Assembly (NCBI GenBank): GCA_019745565.1
Contig: JAIESW010000047.1
Coordinates: forward strand, 1-62,450
Direction: 5' to 3'
DNA: 62,450 nucleotides
Source of the DNA: Burkholderiales bacterium
GTDB taxonomy: Bacteria > Pseudomonadota > Gammaproteobacteria > Burkholderiales > Ga0077523
How positions within the stretch are numbered: position 1 is the stretch's first letter; each line of letters begins with the position of its first letter. A program made the position numbers and the translations under genes. Of the stretch, positions 19,234 to 27,548 are shown one piece after another. The notes beneath the pieces are model-generated. The model searched no databases. It had not been told where the DNA came from and worked only from the letters and a program-made list of their open reading frames with translations.

Positions 19234-20064
19234 ATGCCCCGCATCGCCCGTGCCGCCATCCTTGCGAAATTCCGCGACATGGTCGCGGCCGGTCAGCCCA
19301 TCGTCGGCGGTGGTGCCGGCACCGGGTTGTCGGCGAAGTGCGAGGAGGCCGGCGGCATCGACCTGATCGTCATCTACAACTCGGGCCGCTACCGCATGGC
19401 GGGGCGCGGATCGCTGGCCGGGTTGCTGGCCTACGGCAACGCCAACGACATCGTGGTCGAAATGGCGCGGGAGGTGTTGCCGGTCGTCAAGAAGACGCCG
19501 GTGCTCGCGGGGGTGAACGGCACCGATCCCTTCATGATCACCGAGCACTTCCTGCAGCAGCTCGCCGATCTCGGCTTCTCGGGCATCCAGAACTTCCCCA
19601 CCGTGGGTCTCTTTGACGGGATCATCCGCAAGCAGCTCGAAGAGACGGGCATGGGCTACGCGCTCGAGGTGGACGTGATCCGCCAGGCGGCGCAGATGGA
19701 TCTGCTCACCACGCCCTACGTCTTTTCGGACGAGGATGCCCGCGCCATGGCTGCGGCCGGTGCGGACATCGTCGTCTGCCACCTGGGGCTGACCACGGGC
19801 GGGGCGATCGGCGCCGAGACTGCGGTCTCGCTGCAGGACTGCGTGCCGAAGATCAATGCGTGGGCCAAGGCCGCCAAGGAAGTGAAGTCCGATGTGATCG
19901 TGCTGTGCCACGGCGGGCCCATCGCCATGCCGCCCGATGCCGAGTTCATCCTGAAGCATTGCCCCGAGTGTCACGGTTTCTACGGCGCCTCCAGCATGGA
20001 GCGCCTGCCCACCGAGGTCGCGCTCGCCGAGCAGACCCGCCGGTTCAAGAACATCTCCCGGTAG
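19234..20064 (+). CDS. PEP-hydrolase-like TIM-barrel protein (Tm-1 C-terminal half)
   Basis: A 276-residue TIM-barrel protein of the phosphoenolpyruvate-hydrolase-like family (PF09370 type). Recognisable blocks are [61 protein letters not shown] and the C-terminal [17 protein letters not shown] lies ten bases ahead of the ATG at 19234. In plant Tm-1 this barrel is covalently C-terminal to UPF0261; here it is a separate gene directly downstream, so the two proteins probably form a complex. The annotated hydrolase activity is historical and unproven for this clade. Confidence 0.88.
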   Translation: MPRIARAAILAKFRDMVAAGQPIVGGGAGTGLSAKCEEAGGIDLIVIYNSGRYRMAGRGSLAGLLAYGNANDIVVEMAREVLPVVKKTPVLAGVNGTDPFMITEHFLQQLADLGFSGIQNFPTVGLFDGIIRKQLEETGMGYALEVDVIRQAAQMDLLTTPYVFSDEDARAMAAAGADIVVCHLGLTTGGAIGAETAVSLQDCVPKINAWAKAAKEVKSDVIVLCHGGPIAMPPDAEFILKHCPECHGFYGASSMERLPTEVALAEQTRRFKNISR

Positions 20065-20084
20065 CGGAGAGCAAGGAGGAAGTC

Positions 20085-21770
20085 ATGTCTGGTGCTGATT
20101 TCGGTTACTTCATCCTCGCGCTGATCGCGATCGCGATCGTTGTCGCGATCGGCGTCTGGCTGCTGCACTGGCTGTACCTGCGTTCGTCGAAGGAGCGCTC
20201 GTTCGTGCGCACCGGCTTCGGCGGGCAGAAGGTGGTGCTGGGCGGCGGCGCGTTCGTGCTGCCGATCGTGCACGACGTGATCCCGGTCAACATGAACACC
20301 TTGAAGCTCGAGGTGAGCCGCGGCCGCGACAAGGCGCTCATCACCAAGGACCGCATGCGGGTCGACGTGATCGCCGAGTTCTACGTCCGCGTCCAGGCCG
20401 CCGACGAAGCCGTCGCGGCCGCCGCCCAGACCCTCGGTCAGCGGACACTGCAACCCGAACTGCTCGAAGAACTGATCGAGGGCAAGTTCGTCGATGCGCT
20501 GCGCACCGTGGCGGCCGAGATGACCATGGAGGAGCTGCACGAGAAGCGCGGCGAGTACGTGAAGCGGGTGCGCAATGTCGTCGCGGAAGACCTGCTGAAG
20601 AACGGCCTGGAGCTGGAAGCCGCGTCGCTGACGCAGCTCGACCAGACCGCGATGGAGTACTTCAACCCGAGCAACGCGTTCGATGCCGAGGGCATGACGC
20701 GCCTCACGGAGCAGATCGAGAAGCGCAAGAAGCAGCGCAACGACATCGAGCAGGACACGATGATCCAGATCCGCAACAAGAACCTCGAGACCGAGCGCAT
20801 GGCGCTCGACATCGATCGGGAGCTCGAGTACGCGCGTCTCACCCAGGAGCAGGAACTGGAAGTGCGCCGCGCCCAACAACGTGCCGAGGTGGTGCGGGAG
20901 CGGGTCGACAAGGAACAGGAATCCGAGCGGGCGCAGATCGGATCGCGCGAAGCGATCGAGAAGGCGCGCATCGCCTCCGAGCGCCTGCTGGAGGAGGAGC
21001 GCATCAAGCGCGAGCGCGATGTACAGTCGGCCGAGATCGAGCGCCGCAAGGCACTGGAACTGGCGGAGCAGCAGCGCGCCATCGCGGTGGCGCAGGCCTC
21101 GAAATCGCAGTCCGAAGCGCAGGCGGCGGCCGATCAGGCGCGGGCCAAGGCGGTAGCGGAAGAGGAACGCGTCTTCACGGCGCGCGAGACCGAGATCGCC
21201 GAGCGTCGCAAAGCGATCGAACTGATCGAGGCGCGCAAGGAAGCCGAGCGTGAGGGGTTGCGACTGAGAATGGCGGCCGAGGCAGAAAAACTCGCGGCCG
21301 ACGATCGCGGCGCGGCGGTGCGGGCCCAGGCCGAAGCCGATGCCGACGCCGACAAGATCCGTGCGCTGGCGCTGCGCGTGCGGCAGGAGATCGAGGCCGA
21401 GGGCACACGCCTCATGAACGAGGCGCAGAACACGTTGTCGACCGAGGCGCGTCTGTCCGCGCTGCGGATGAAGCTGGTCGAGAAGATCGACTCGATCATC
21501 CGCGAATCGGTGAAGCCCATGGAGCGCATCGAGGGCATCAAGATCCTGCAGGTGGACGGTCTGACCGGGGGCGGCGGTGGCGGGACGGCGAACGAGATGA
21601 CGGGCGGCGGCTTTGCCGACAGCGTCGTCAACTCCGCGCTGCGCTTCCGCGCGCAGGCGCCGCTGGTGGACCAGCTGCTGCGCGAGATCGGCGTCGAAGG
21701 CGGGGATCTCGGCAAGATTGCCCAGTCCATGGCGACGACGGCGCTGCCGTCGGCCGTGAAGTCCGAGTGA
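20085..21770 (+). CDS. Flotillin/YqiK-family SPFH membrane protein
   Basis: A 561-residue SPFH protein. It has one N-terminal membrane helix (about residues 8-30), a PHB/SPFH domain to ~residue 220, a very long Glu/Arg/Ala-rich coiled coil (~220-480), and a C-terminal tail with a Gly-rich stretch (LTGGGGGG) and a hydrophobic oligomerisation segment. YqiK/flotillin proteins form large membrane microdomain assemblies. AGGAGG lies just ahead of the ATG, 20 bases after the TIM-barrel gene, so it belongs to the same operon. I infer it may organise the transporter and its enzymes in the membrane. Confidence 0.9.
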   Translation: MSGADFGYFILALIAIAIVVAIGVWLLHWLYLRSSKERSFVRTGFGGQKVVLGGGAFVLPIVHDVIPVNMNTLKLEVSRGRDKALITKDRMRVDVIAEFYVRVQAADEAVAAAAQTLGQRTLQPELLEELIEGKFVDALRTVAAEMTMEELHEKRGEYVKRVRNVVAEDLLKNGLELEAASLTQLDQTAMEYFNPSNAFDAEGMTRLTEQIEKRKKQRNDIEQDTMIQIRNKNLETERMALDIDRELEYARLTQEQELEVRRAQQRAEVVRERVDKEQESERAQIGSREAIEKARIASERLLEEERIKRERDVQSAEIERRKALELAEQQRAIAVAQASKSQSEAQAAADQARAKAVAEEERVFTARETEIAERRKAIELIEARKEAEREGLRLRMAAEAEKLAADDRGAAVRAQAEADADADKIRALALRVRQEIEAEGTRLMNEAQNTLSTEARLSALRMKLVEKIDSIIRESVKPMERIEGIKILQVDGLTGGGGGGTANEMTGGGFADSVVNSALRFRAQAPLVDQLLREIGVEGGDLGKIAQSMATTALPSAVKSE

Positions 21771-21777
21771 GCGGCTC

Positions 21778-22218
21778 GTGATCCGCGTCTATACGTCGAG
21801 CGTGATCGACGCCTCCGCCGACGCGGTGTGGGGCGTGATCCGCGATTTCAACGCCTTGCCCAGCTGGCTGCCCATCGTCATGGAGTCGCGCATCGAAGAC
21901 GGTCAGCCCGCCGACAAGGTGGGTTGCGTGCGCGCGTTTCGCATGCGTGACGGCGGTCGGCTGCGCGAGCAGCTGTTGAGCCTGTCGGACTACGACTACC
22001 AGTGCGTGTACTCCATCCTCGAATCCCCCATGCCGCTGACCAACTACGTGGCGACCTTGAAGCTGACGCCGGTGACCGACGGGCAGCGGGCGTTCGCGGA
22101 GTGGAGTGCGGAGTTCGATTGCGATCCTCGCGACGAGCGGGATCTGGCGCGGAACATCGGGCAGGGGGTGTTCCAGCTGGGGTTCGATGCGCTGAAGCAG
22201 CGGTTCGGGCGGAGGTAG
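21778..22218 (+). CDS. SRPBCC (START/Bet v1-like) family protein
   Basis: A 146-residue SRPBCC single-domain protein of the polyketide-cyclase/dehydrase-like type, a helix-grip fold binding hydrophobic small molecules. The opening (SSVIDASADAVWGVIRDFN), the CVRAFRMRDGGRLREQLLSL strand pair and the long C-terminal helix are clear. It begins at GTG 21778, seven bases after the flotillin stop. A paralogous domain forms the N terminus of the next gene, so the two may form a heterodimer. Confidence 0.85.
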   Translation: MIRVYTSSVIDASADAVWGVIRDFNALPSWLPIVMESRIEDGQPADKVGCVRAFRMRDGGRLREQLLSLSDYDYQCVYSILESPMPLTNYVATLKLTPVTDGQRAFAEWSAEFDCDPRDERDLARNIGQGVFQLGFDALKQRFGRR

Positions 22219-22234
22219 GGTGGCAGGGAACGGC

Positions 22235-22395
22235 GATCAACGCGGCGGACGCGGCGGACGCGGCGGAACCCCGAGTCGGAATGATCGCTTGCGTCCCGGG
22301 GCCGTGATGAGAGTCGCTTGCCAGGGGCGGTCGAGCTGGTCTTGCGGTTTTTCCGCCGCGTCCGCCGTGTCCGCGGCGTTCAGCGCTTTCTGATC
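22235..22395. repeat. Palindromic intergenic repeat, family 2, copy A
   Basis: The left arm begins GATCAACGCGGCGGACGCGG and the right arm ends CCGCGTCCGCCGTGTCC...CTGATC, giving a long imperfect inverted repeat around a ~90-base centre. The same arms recur at 26230-26329 and 59636-59737. It fills almost the whole gap between the free SRPBCC gene and the SRPBCC-oxidoreductase fusion. Confidence 0.85.
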
Positions 22396-22409
22396 GCGAC
22401 CCCGCACGA

Positions 22410-23864
22410 ATGCAGAAGGTAGTCCGCACCGCAGTCATCGACGCCCCGCTCCCGAGAGTCTGGGAGATCCTGCGCGACTTCAACAGCCATACCGCCTGGC
22501 ACCCGGTCGTCGCGCAATCCGAGATCGAAGGCAACGAACCTTCCGACCGGGTCGGCTGTGTCCGCAACTTCACGCTGAAGGACGGTGCACGCATCCGCGA
22601 ACAGTTGATCGCGCTCTCCGACCGCGACCACACCTTCACCTACTGCATCCTCGACGCCGACGTGCCGCTCGAGCGCTACGTCGCGACGGTCACGCTGAAA
22701 CCGGTGACTGACGGCAACCGCACCTTCTGGCACTGGCAATCCACCTTCCGCACGCCGCCCGGTCGCGAGCGCGAGTTGACCGACATGGTGGGCAAGGGTG
22801 TCTACGAAGGCGGGTTCGCGGGGCTGAGGCAGTACCTGGCGCGTGGCCGGGCGGCGTCGGGACCCGCCGTCGGATCCGGCGAGACCTACGAGACCGATGC
22901 CGTCGTCTTCGAGCGCGCCGGTGGGCCGGAAGTACTGAAATTGCGGCGAGTGCAGGTGCCGCCGCCCGGACCAGGCGAGGCGCGCGTGTGCCACGCCGCA
23001 ATCGGCGTGAACTACTTCGACATCTACGTGCGTTCCGGTGTCGTGCCCGCGGCGACGCCGGGATCGGTGCTCGGGATGGAAGCGGTGGGCGTGGTGACCG
23101 ATGTCGGGCCGGATGTCACCAACGTGATGCCGGGCGACCGCGTCGCGTATGCCATCTTCCCGCCGGGAAGCTATTGCGGTCTGCGCACAGTCGATGCTCA
23201 AAATCTGATCCGTGTGCCCGAAGACGTTTCGAACGAGGTGGCGGCGGCAGGGTTGCTCAAAGGCCTGACGGCCGAATACCTGCTGTTCCGTCTGCATCCT
23301 CTGAAGGCCGGCGAGGTGGTGCTGGTCCACGCGGCTGCCGGCGGACTCGGAGCGATGGTCACGCAGTGGGCGTCGGCGTTGGGAGCGACGGTCATCGGCA
23401 CCGTCTCGAGCGACGAGAAGGCGCGCGACGCTCGCGCACACGGCTGTCGCCACGTGATCGTGACGAGCGACTGCCGTTTTGCGGAGGCGGTCCGGCGCGC
23501 GACCGATGGTCACGGGGCCGATCTGATCATCGACGGACTCGGCGAGCGGGGCGTGAGCGAGAACCTCGCTGCCGCGGCGATGTTCGGGCACTGGGTCAAT
23601 CTCGGCAACGCGACCGGCCCGATCACCGCCTTGTCCGTCGCCGGCCTGTCGGACAAGAGCGTGACCTTCACGCGCCCGGTGCTGTTCCACTACACCGCGG
23701 ATCCGCGGCGTCTCGGTGCGATGGCGGACAGGCTATGGGCCGCGATCCGATCCGGTGCGGTGCGACCCGTGATCGGAGAAACATTCGCGCTCGGCATGGT
23801 GGCCGAGGCGCATCGGCGTCTCGAATCGCGGACCAGCCGGGGGTCCCTGGTTCTGGTGCCCTGA
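22410..23864 (+). CDS. Fusion: SRPBCC domain plus quinone oxidoreductase-like MDR enzyme
   Basis: A 484-residue fusion. Residues ~1-145 are an SRPBCC domain closely resembling the preceding gene (IDAPLPRVWEILRDFN, GCVRNFTLKDGARIREQL). Residues ~155-484 are a zeta-crystallin/quinone-oxidoreductase-type MDR enzyme with a GroES-like half (GVNYFDIYVRSG) and an NADPH-binding Rossmann half (VHAAAGGLGAMVTQWA). The zinc-binding Cys pattern of true alcohol dehydrogenases is absent, as expected for the QOR branch. A ligand-carrying domain fused to a reductase suggests that it presents a hydrophobic enone or quinone to the active site. Confidence 0.85.
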   Translation: MQKVVRTAVIDAPLPRVWEILRDFNSHTAWHPVVAQSEIEGNEPSDRVGCVRNFTLKDGARIREQLIALSDRDHTFTYCILDADVPLERYVATVTLKPVTDGNRTFWHWQSTFRTPPGRERELTDMVGKGVYEGGFAGLRQYLARGRAASGPAVGSGETYETDAVVFERAGGPEVLKLRRVQVPPPGPGEARVCHAAIGVNYFDIYVRSGVVPAATPGSVLGMEAVGVVTDVGPDVTNVMPGDRVAYAIFPPGSYCGLRTVDAQNLIRVPEDVSNEVAAAGLLKGLTAEYLLFRLHPLKAGEVVLVHAAAGGLGAMVTQWASALGATVIGTVSSDEKARDARAHGCRHVIVTSDCRFAEAVRRATDGHGADLIIDGLGERGVSENLAAAAMFGHWVNLGNATGPITALSVAGLSDKSVTFTRPVLFHYTADPRRLGAMADRLWAAIRSGAVRPVIGETFALGMVAEAHRRLESRTSRGSLVLVP

Positions 23865-23880
23865 CGCCGACCCGGCGGAC

Positions 23881-24498
23881 TTACAGCACCTTGTCCGCGA
23901 CCATCGCGCGGAACACCAGATCCACGTACTTGTTCAGCGCGGGCCCCAGGTCGTCCTGCATGGACGTCTTCACGGTTCCGCTCCAGACGGGCGCCTCGGT
24001 TCCGACGTCGAACAGTTTGGTGGACGACATCAGCCAGGTGGCGCCGTCCACCTCGCGCGGCGCGACTTTGGTCACCTGCCAGACCCCCGAGTAGTACCCG
24101 TACATGCCGACGACGGTCCCGGTGTAGACGGTGCCGCCGGAGACGATGGTGGTCGATTGCTCCTCCGCGCCGGGGCGCGAGATCATGACGGCGTCGGCGC
24201 CGCATTTCGCGACGGCGGCGCGCAGCTGCGCTTCGTCCGCAGGGCTGTCGCCGGGGATGATGGTGTACGCCGGAACGCCCTGGATGCCGCGGCTGCCGAG
24301 CCGCTCGACCATGCGGTCCTCGAAGACCCGCCGCAGGGTCGCGTCGTAGGCGATCGCGTAGACCATGACCTTCTTCGGCGGCTTGCCGACGTGGGCGGGA
24401 TTCGCCTGGTGCGCGACGAGCTGGTTCGTGGCGCATCCGGCCAGGAGGATTGCGACAACGACGAGGACAACGGCGATACTGCGTGGCATGTTCGGCAT
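23881..24498 (-). CDS. Lipoprotein, DUF4136-like, paralogue of the divergent gene
   Basis: A 205-residue lipoprotein with a signal peptide and lipobox (LLAGCATN). The mature part opens KVMVYAIAYDATLRRVFEDR, followed by a region with a tyrosine/glycine-rich insert (YTGTVVGMYGYYSGVW), and ends DLVFRAMVADKVL. The end and overall plan match the divergent lipoprotein at 24595 (DVLVAAMKKDKVF). This is typical of small envelope lipoproteins of unknown role. ATGs at 24498 and 24489 are both possible starts; no strong ribosome binding site decides between them. Confidence 0.65.
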   Translation of the reverse strand: MPNMPRSIAVVLVVVAILLAGCATNQLVAHQANPAHVGKPPKKVMVYAIAYDATLRRVFEDRMVERLGSRGIQGVPAYTIIPGDSPADEAQLRAAVAKCGADAVMISRPGAEEQSTTIVSGGTVYTGTVVGMYGYYSGVWQVTKVAPREVDGATWLMSSTKLFDVGTEAPVWSGTVKTSMQDDLGPALNKYVDLVFRAMVADKVL

Positions 24499-24594
24499 CG
24501 TTCTGGGTGGCAATCGAGGAAGAACGGCGTACGCGGATCGAACCAGGCGGTGCGCGGGCAGTATACTCGGCCGACCCGAGGAGGGAGACCGACC

Positions 24595-25188
24595 TTGAAC
24601 ACGATCGCCAGTCGTTTCGGATATGCGTTGTTCCTAATCACCGCGCTCACCCTCGGCGCCTGTGCCATCCAGGATCGCACCAGCCTGGACGCGAGCTGGT
24701 CCGCGCCCGACCGGCCGGCCAAGCACTTCAAGAAGGTGCTGGTCATCACGGTGGCGCGCGACGAGTTCGTGCAGCAGGAGTTGCAGGACATGCTCGCGAA
24801 GCGACTCCAGTCCGAGGGCATGAACGCGGTGGCGTCCCATCGGTATTTCACGCGCTACGTGCCGGAGGAGAAGGAGCGCTTCCGGGAAGCGATCGAGTCT
24901 TCCGACGCCGACGCGGTGTTCGTGCTGCGGGCGACGTTTGCAGATACCGAATCCCGTACGTCGCCCGACTACCCGATCTATACGTATCCGACGAACGTCA
25001 GGACGGCGCCCGACTACACGCTGACGGAGCTTGGTTCCGAGGCCACGCTGTTCGCGCGCAAGGGGCAGAAGCGGGTCTGGAGCGCGCGACTGCACACCGA
25101 GAACGCCGGCACCGGCGATCGCGCAAGGGCCATCAACCAGTACATCGACGTGCTGGTGGCGGCGATGAAGAAGGACAAGGTGTTCTGA
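24595..25188 (+). CDS. Lipoprotein, paralogue of the divergent gene
   Basis: A 197-residue lipoprotein starting at TTG 24595, chosen because AGGAGGGAG is seven bases upstream and the signal peptide (ALFLITALTLGACA lipobox) follows immediately. The mature part is VLVITVARDEFVQQELQDML, a regulatory-looking alternation of helices and strands, ending in an AMKKDKVF tail shared with the divergent gene. The function is unknown. The 96-base gap between the two genes must hold both promoters; TATACT at 24562-24567 is a candidate -10. Confidence 0.7.
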   Translation: MNTIASRFGYALFLITALTLGACAIQDRTSLDASWSAPDRPAKHFKKVLVITVARDEFVQQELQDMLAKRLQSEGMNAVASHRYFTRYVPEEKERFREAIESSDADAVFVLRATFADTESRTSPDYPIYTYPTNVRTAPDYTLTELGSEATLFARKGQKRVWSARLHTENAGTGDRARAINQYIDVLVAAMKKDKVF

Positions 25189-25266
25189 AGGGGTGTTCTG
25201 AAGGGACCACCGGGGGCGCAAACCGCGGCCACGTTGCCGGGATGGCGCACGGCCCGGTGCCAGCCT

Positions 25267-26211
25267 TCAGCGCGCACGCCGCTCGGCGGCGGCGCGTTTG
25301 CCGAGGAAGAGCTCCGCGAGCGCCGGCGTCTCCCGGAAGGTGCGTTCCAGCGCCTCGATGAAATGCCGCACCCGCAGCGGCACCAGGCTGCCCGGTGCAT
25401 ACAGCGCATGGATGTCGAGCGCCGGCGGATCGTACCGCTGCAGGACCCGTTTGACGCGGCCTGCCTTCATGTCGTCGAAGTACAGCCATACGGGACCGAT
25501 GGCGATGCCGTTGCCGCCCAGCACCGCGGCACGGATGGCACGCAGATTGTTCGCGCGGAAGTTGCCCTGCACGCGCGTGGCGACGTCGCCCTCCGGCCCT
25601 TCGAAATGCCAGTCGTTGGTGTAGGGGATGAAGCTGTTGACGATGCAGCGATGGCGGGCGAGATCGTGCGGATGCTTCGGGGTGCCATGCTCCGCGAGAT
25701 ATGCCGGAGACGCGAAACAGCCCTGCGGGCTCGCGCCGATCTTGCGGGCCACCAGCCGCAGATCCGGCAGCGGGCCGAAGCGGATGGCAACGTCGATGCG
25801 CTCCTCGATGAGATCGATGAAGCGGTCGGTCAGCACGAGGTCGATGCCGAGCTGCGGATTGGCTTCGGCAAGGCGCAGCAGCACCGGTGTCAGCCAGGTC
25901 TCGCCGAAGGAGGCCGGGCAGTTGACTCGCAGGGTGCCGCTCACGCTGCCGCGCAGGCGCCCGAAACTGGACTGCAATTCGTCGACGTCCTCCACCAGCT
26001 GCTTGGCCCGCGCGTAGCAGACCTCGCCGGCTTCGGTCAGACGCAAACCCGAGGCGCCGCGCGCGAGCAGCTGGGCGCCGAGCGCCCGCTCCAGTCTTGC
26101 GATCTGGCGGCTGATGGTGGGTTGGGTGGTGCCGGACTGCCGCGCCGCGGCGGAGAAGCTGCCTGCTTCCACGGCGCGGGCAAAGAGGCGCATGAGGTTG
26201 AGGAGGTCCAT
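25267..26211 (-). CDS. LysR-family transcriptional regulator
   Basis: A 314-residue LysR regulator. The winged helix-turn-helix is at residues ~1-65 (AVEAGSFSAAARQSGTTQP, TISRQIARLERALGAQLLAR). A linker helix and a periplasmic-binding-like effector domain follow (RLRGSVSGTLRVNCPASFGE onward). It is divergent from the oxidoreductase gene at 26466, with a family 2 palindrome between them. LysR proteins usually control the divergent neighbour, so the oxidoreductase is the likely target. Confidence 0.93.
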   Translation of the reverse strand: MDLLNLMRLFARAVEAGSFSAAARQSGTTQPTISRQIARLERALGAQLLARGASGLRLTEAGEVCYARAKQLVEDVDELQSSFGRLRGSVSGTLRVNCPASFGETWLTPVLLRLAEANPQLGIDLVLTDRFIDLIEERIDVAIRFGPLPDLRLVARKIGASPQGCFASPAYLAEHGTPKHPHDLARHRCIVNSFIPYTNDWHFEGPEGDVATRVQGNFRANNLRAIRAAVLGGNGIAIGPVWLYFDDMKAGRVKRVLQRYDPPALDIHALYAPGSLVPLRVRHFIEALERTFRETPALAELFLGKRAAAERRAR

Positions 26212-26229
26212 GAGGGTACCGAAAACCCC

Positions 26230-26329
26230 AAGGCGCTCACCGCGGAGGACGCGGAGGACGCGGGGGAAAGGAAAGAACAGAAGGCAAAGGGTTTGGTCTT
26301 CCGCCGCGTCCGCCGCGTTTAGAGCTTTT
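26230..26329. repeat. Palindromic intergenic repeat, family 2, copy B
   Basis: Left arm AAGGCGCTCACCGCGGAGGA and following GCGG blocks pair imperfectly with right arm CCGCCGCGTCCGCCGCGTTT and AGAGCTTTT. The centre is A/G-rich (~40 bases). It is more diverged than the copies at 22235 and 59636. It sits in the divergent promoter region between the LysR gene and the oxidoreductase gene. Confidence 0.8.
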
Positions 26330-26465
26330 CTTCTGTGGGGGTGGTTTCATTGAAGGGGTATGCCTCGGCAGGCATGGGCGGTATGTTAGCGTGTACCGTT
26401 CCCTCGGGCTGCAGGCCTGCCTAGCATGCGCGCCGAAGCAGGGATCGATAGCCACGGAGTTCCTC

Positions 26466-27476
26466 ATGAAAGCCTACGAACTGCAGCACCGCACCGGTCT
26501 GGACAACGTCGTCCGCGTCGATCGGGCCGATCCGAAGCCGGGCCCCGGCCAGGTGCTGATCCGCACCAAGGCCTGGTCCCTCAACTACCGCGACCTGCTG
26601 GTGGCGAAGGGCGGGTACGGGGCACCACCACCCGCGGGCCGCATTCCCCTGTCGGACGGGGTCGGTGAGATCGTGGAAGCGGGCCCGGGTGTGACACGGG
26701 TGAAGGTGGGTGACCGGGTGGCGGGGTGCTTCATGCAGGCCTGGCTCGCGGGCGTCGTACCCCCGGAGGCGCCCACGAGCGCGCTGGGTGGAGCGATCGA
26801 CGGCATGCTTGCGGAGTATGTGGTGCTCTCCGAGCAGGGTGTGGTGAAGGTGCCGGCGCACCTGACCGACGAAGAGGCCGCGTGCCTGCCCTGTGCCGGC
26901 GTGACCGCATGGAATGCGCTGGTACGCGAGGGCGACCTCAAGGCCGGGGACACGGTGGTCTGCCTTGGTACCGGCGGCGTATCGATGATCGCGCTGCAGT
27001 TCGCGAAGATGCACGGCGCCCGCGTGATCATCACCTCGTCCAGCGACGAGAAGCTCGCGCAGGCGAAGCAGGCGGGTGCCGATGAAACCATCAACTACAA
27101 GACGCGGTCCGACTGGGACAAGGCCGTGGTGGAACTCACCGGCGGCCGCGGTGCCGACATCGTGGTGGAAGTGGGCGGCAGCGGCACGCTGGACAAGTCC
27201 GTCGCGGCGGTGCGGTTGGGCGGCTACGTCGCCCTGATCGGCGTGCTGACCGGTACCGGCGGCCAGATGAACACGGCGGCGGTCCTGCGGCGGCATATCC
27301 GCGTGCAAGGCATCTATGTGGGTTCGCGCGAGATGTTCGAGGAGATGAACCGGGCCATCGCCCTGCACGGGATGCGCCTGCCGATCGGCCGCAGCTTCGG
27401 ATTCGAAGAGGCCCGCGCCGCCTACCAACACCTCGATGGTGCAACGCACACCGGCAAGGTGACCATCCGCATGTAG
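26466..27476 (+). CDS. Zinc-independent alcohol dehydrogenase/quinone oxidoreductase (MDR family)
   Basis: A 336-residue medium-chain dehydrogenase/reductase. It has a GroES-like N-terminal half (SLNYRDLLVAKGGYG, VGDRVAGCF) and a Rossmann half with CLGTGGVSMIALQFAK. It lacks the structural zinc Cys cluster, and the GHE catalytic-zinc motif of alcohol dehydrogenases is replaced by SDGVGEIVE, so it belongs with NADPH-dependent enone/quinone reductases. The start at 26466 is the ATG after an in-frame stretch open to 26391. It is likely under control of the divergent LysR regulator. Confidence 0.85.
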   Translation: MKAYELQHRTGLDNVVRVDRADPKPGPGQVLIRTKAWSLNYRDLLVAKGGYGAPPPAGRIPLSDGVGEIVEAGPGVTRVKVGDRVAGCFMQAWLAGVVPPEAPTSALGGAIDGMLAEYVVLSEQGVVKVPAHLTDEEAACLPCAGVTAWNALVREGDLKAGDTVVCLGTGGVSMIALQFAKMHGARVIITSSSDEKLAQAKQAGADETINYKTRSDWDKAVVELTGGRGADIVVEVGGSGTLDKSVAAVRLGGYVALIGVLTGTGGQMNTAAVLRRHIRVQGIYVGSREMFEEMNRAIALHGMRLPIGRSFGFEEARAAYQHLDGATHTGKVTIRM

Positions 27477-27548
27477 CGCCGCTGCAGGCTCCGTCAGGAG
27501 CGCAGGGGTTATAGTTAACAGTCCATCGACGTGGAAGACCGGAAAGCC

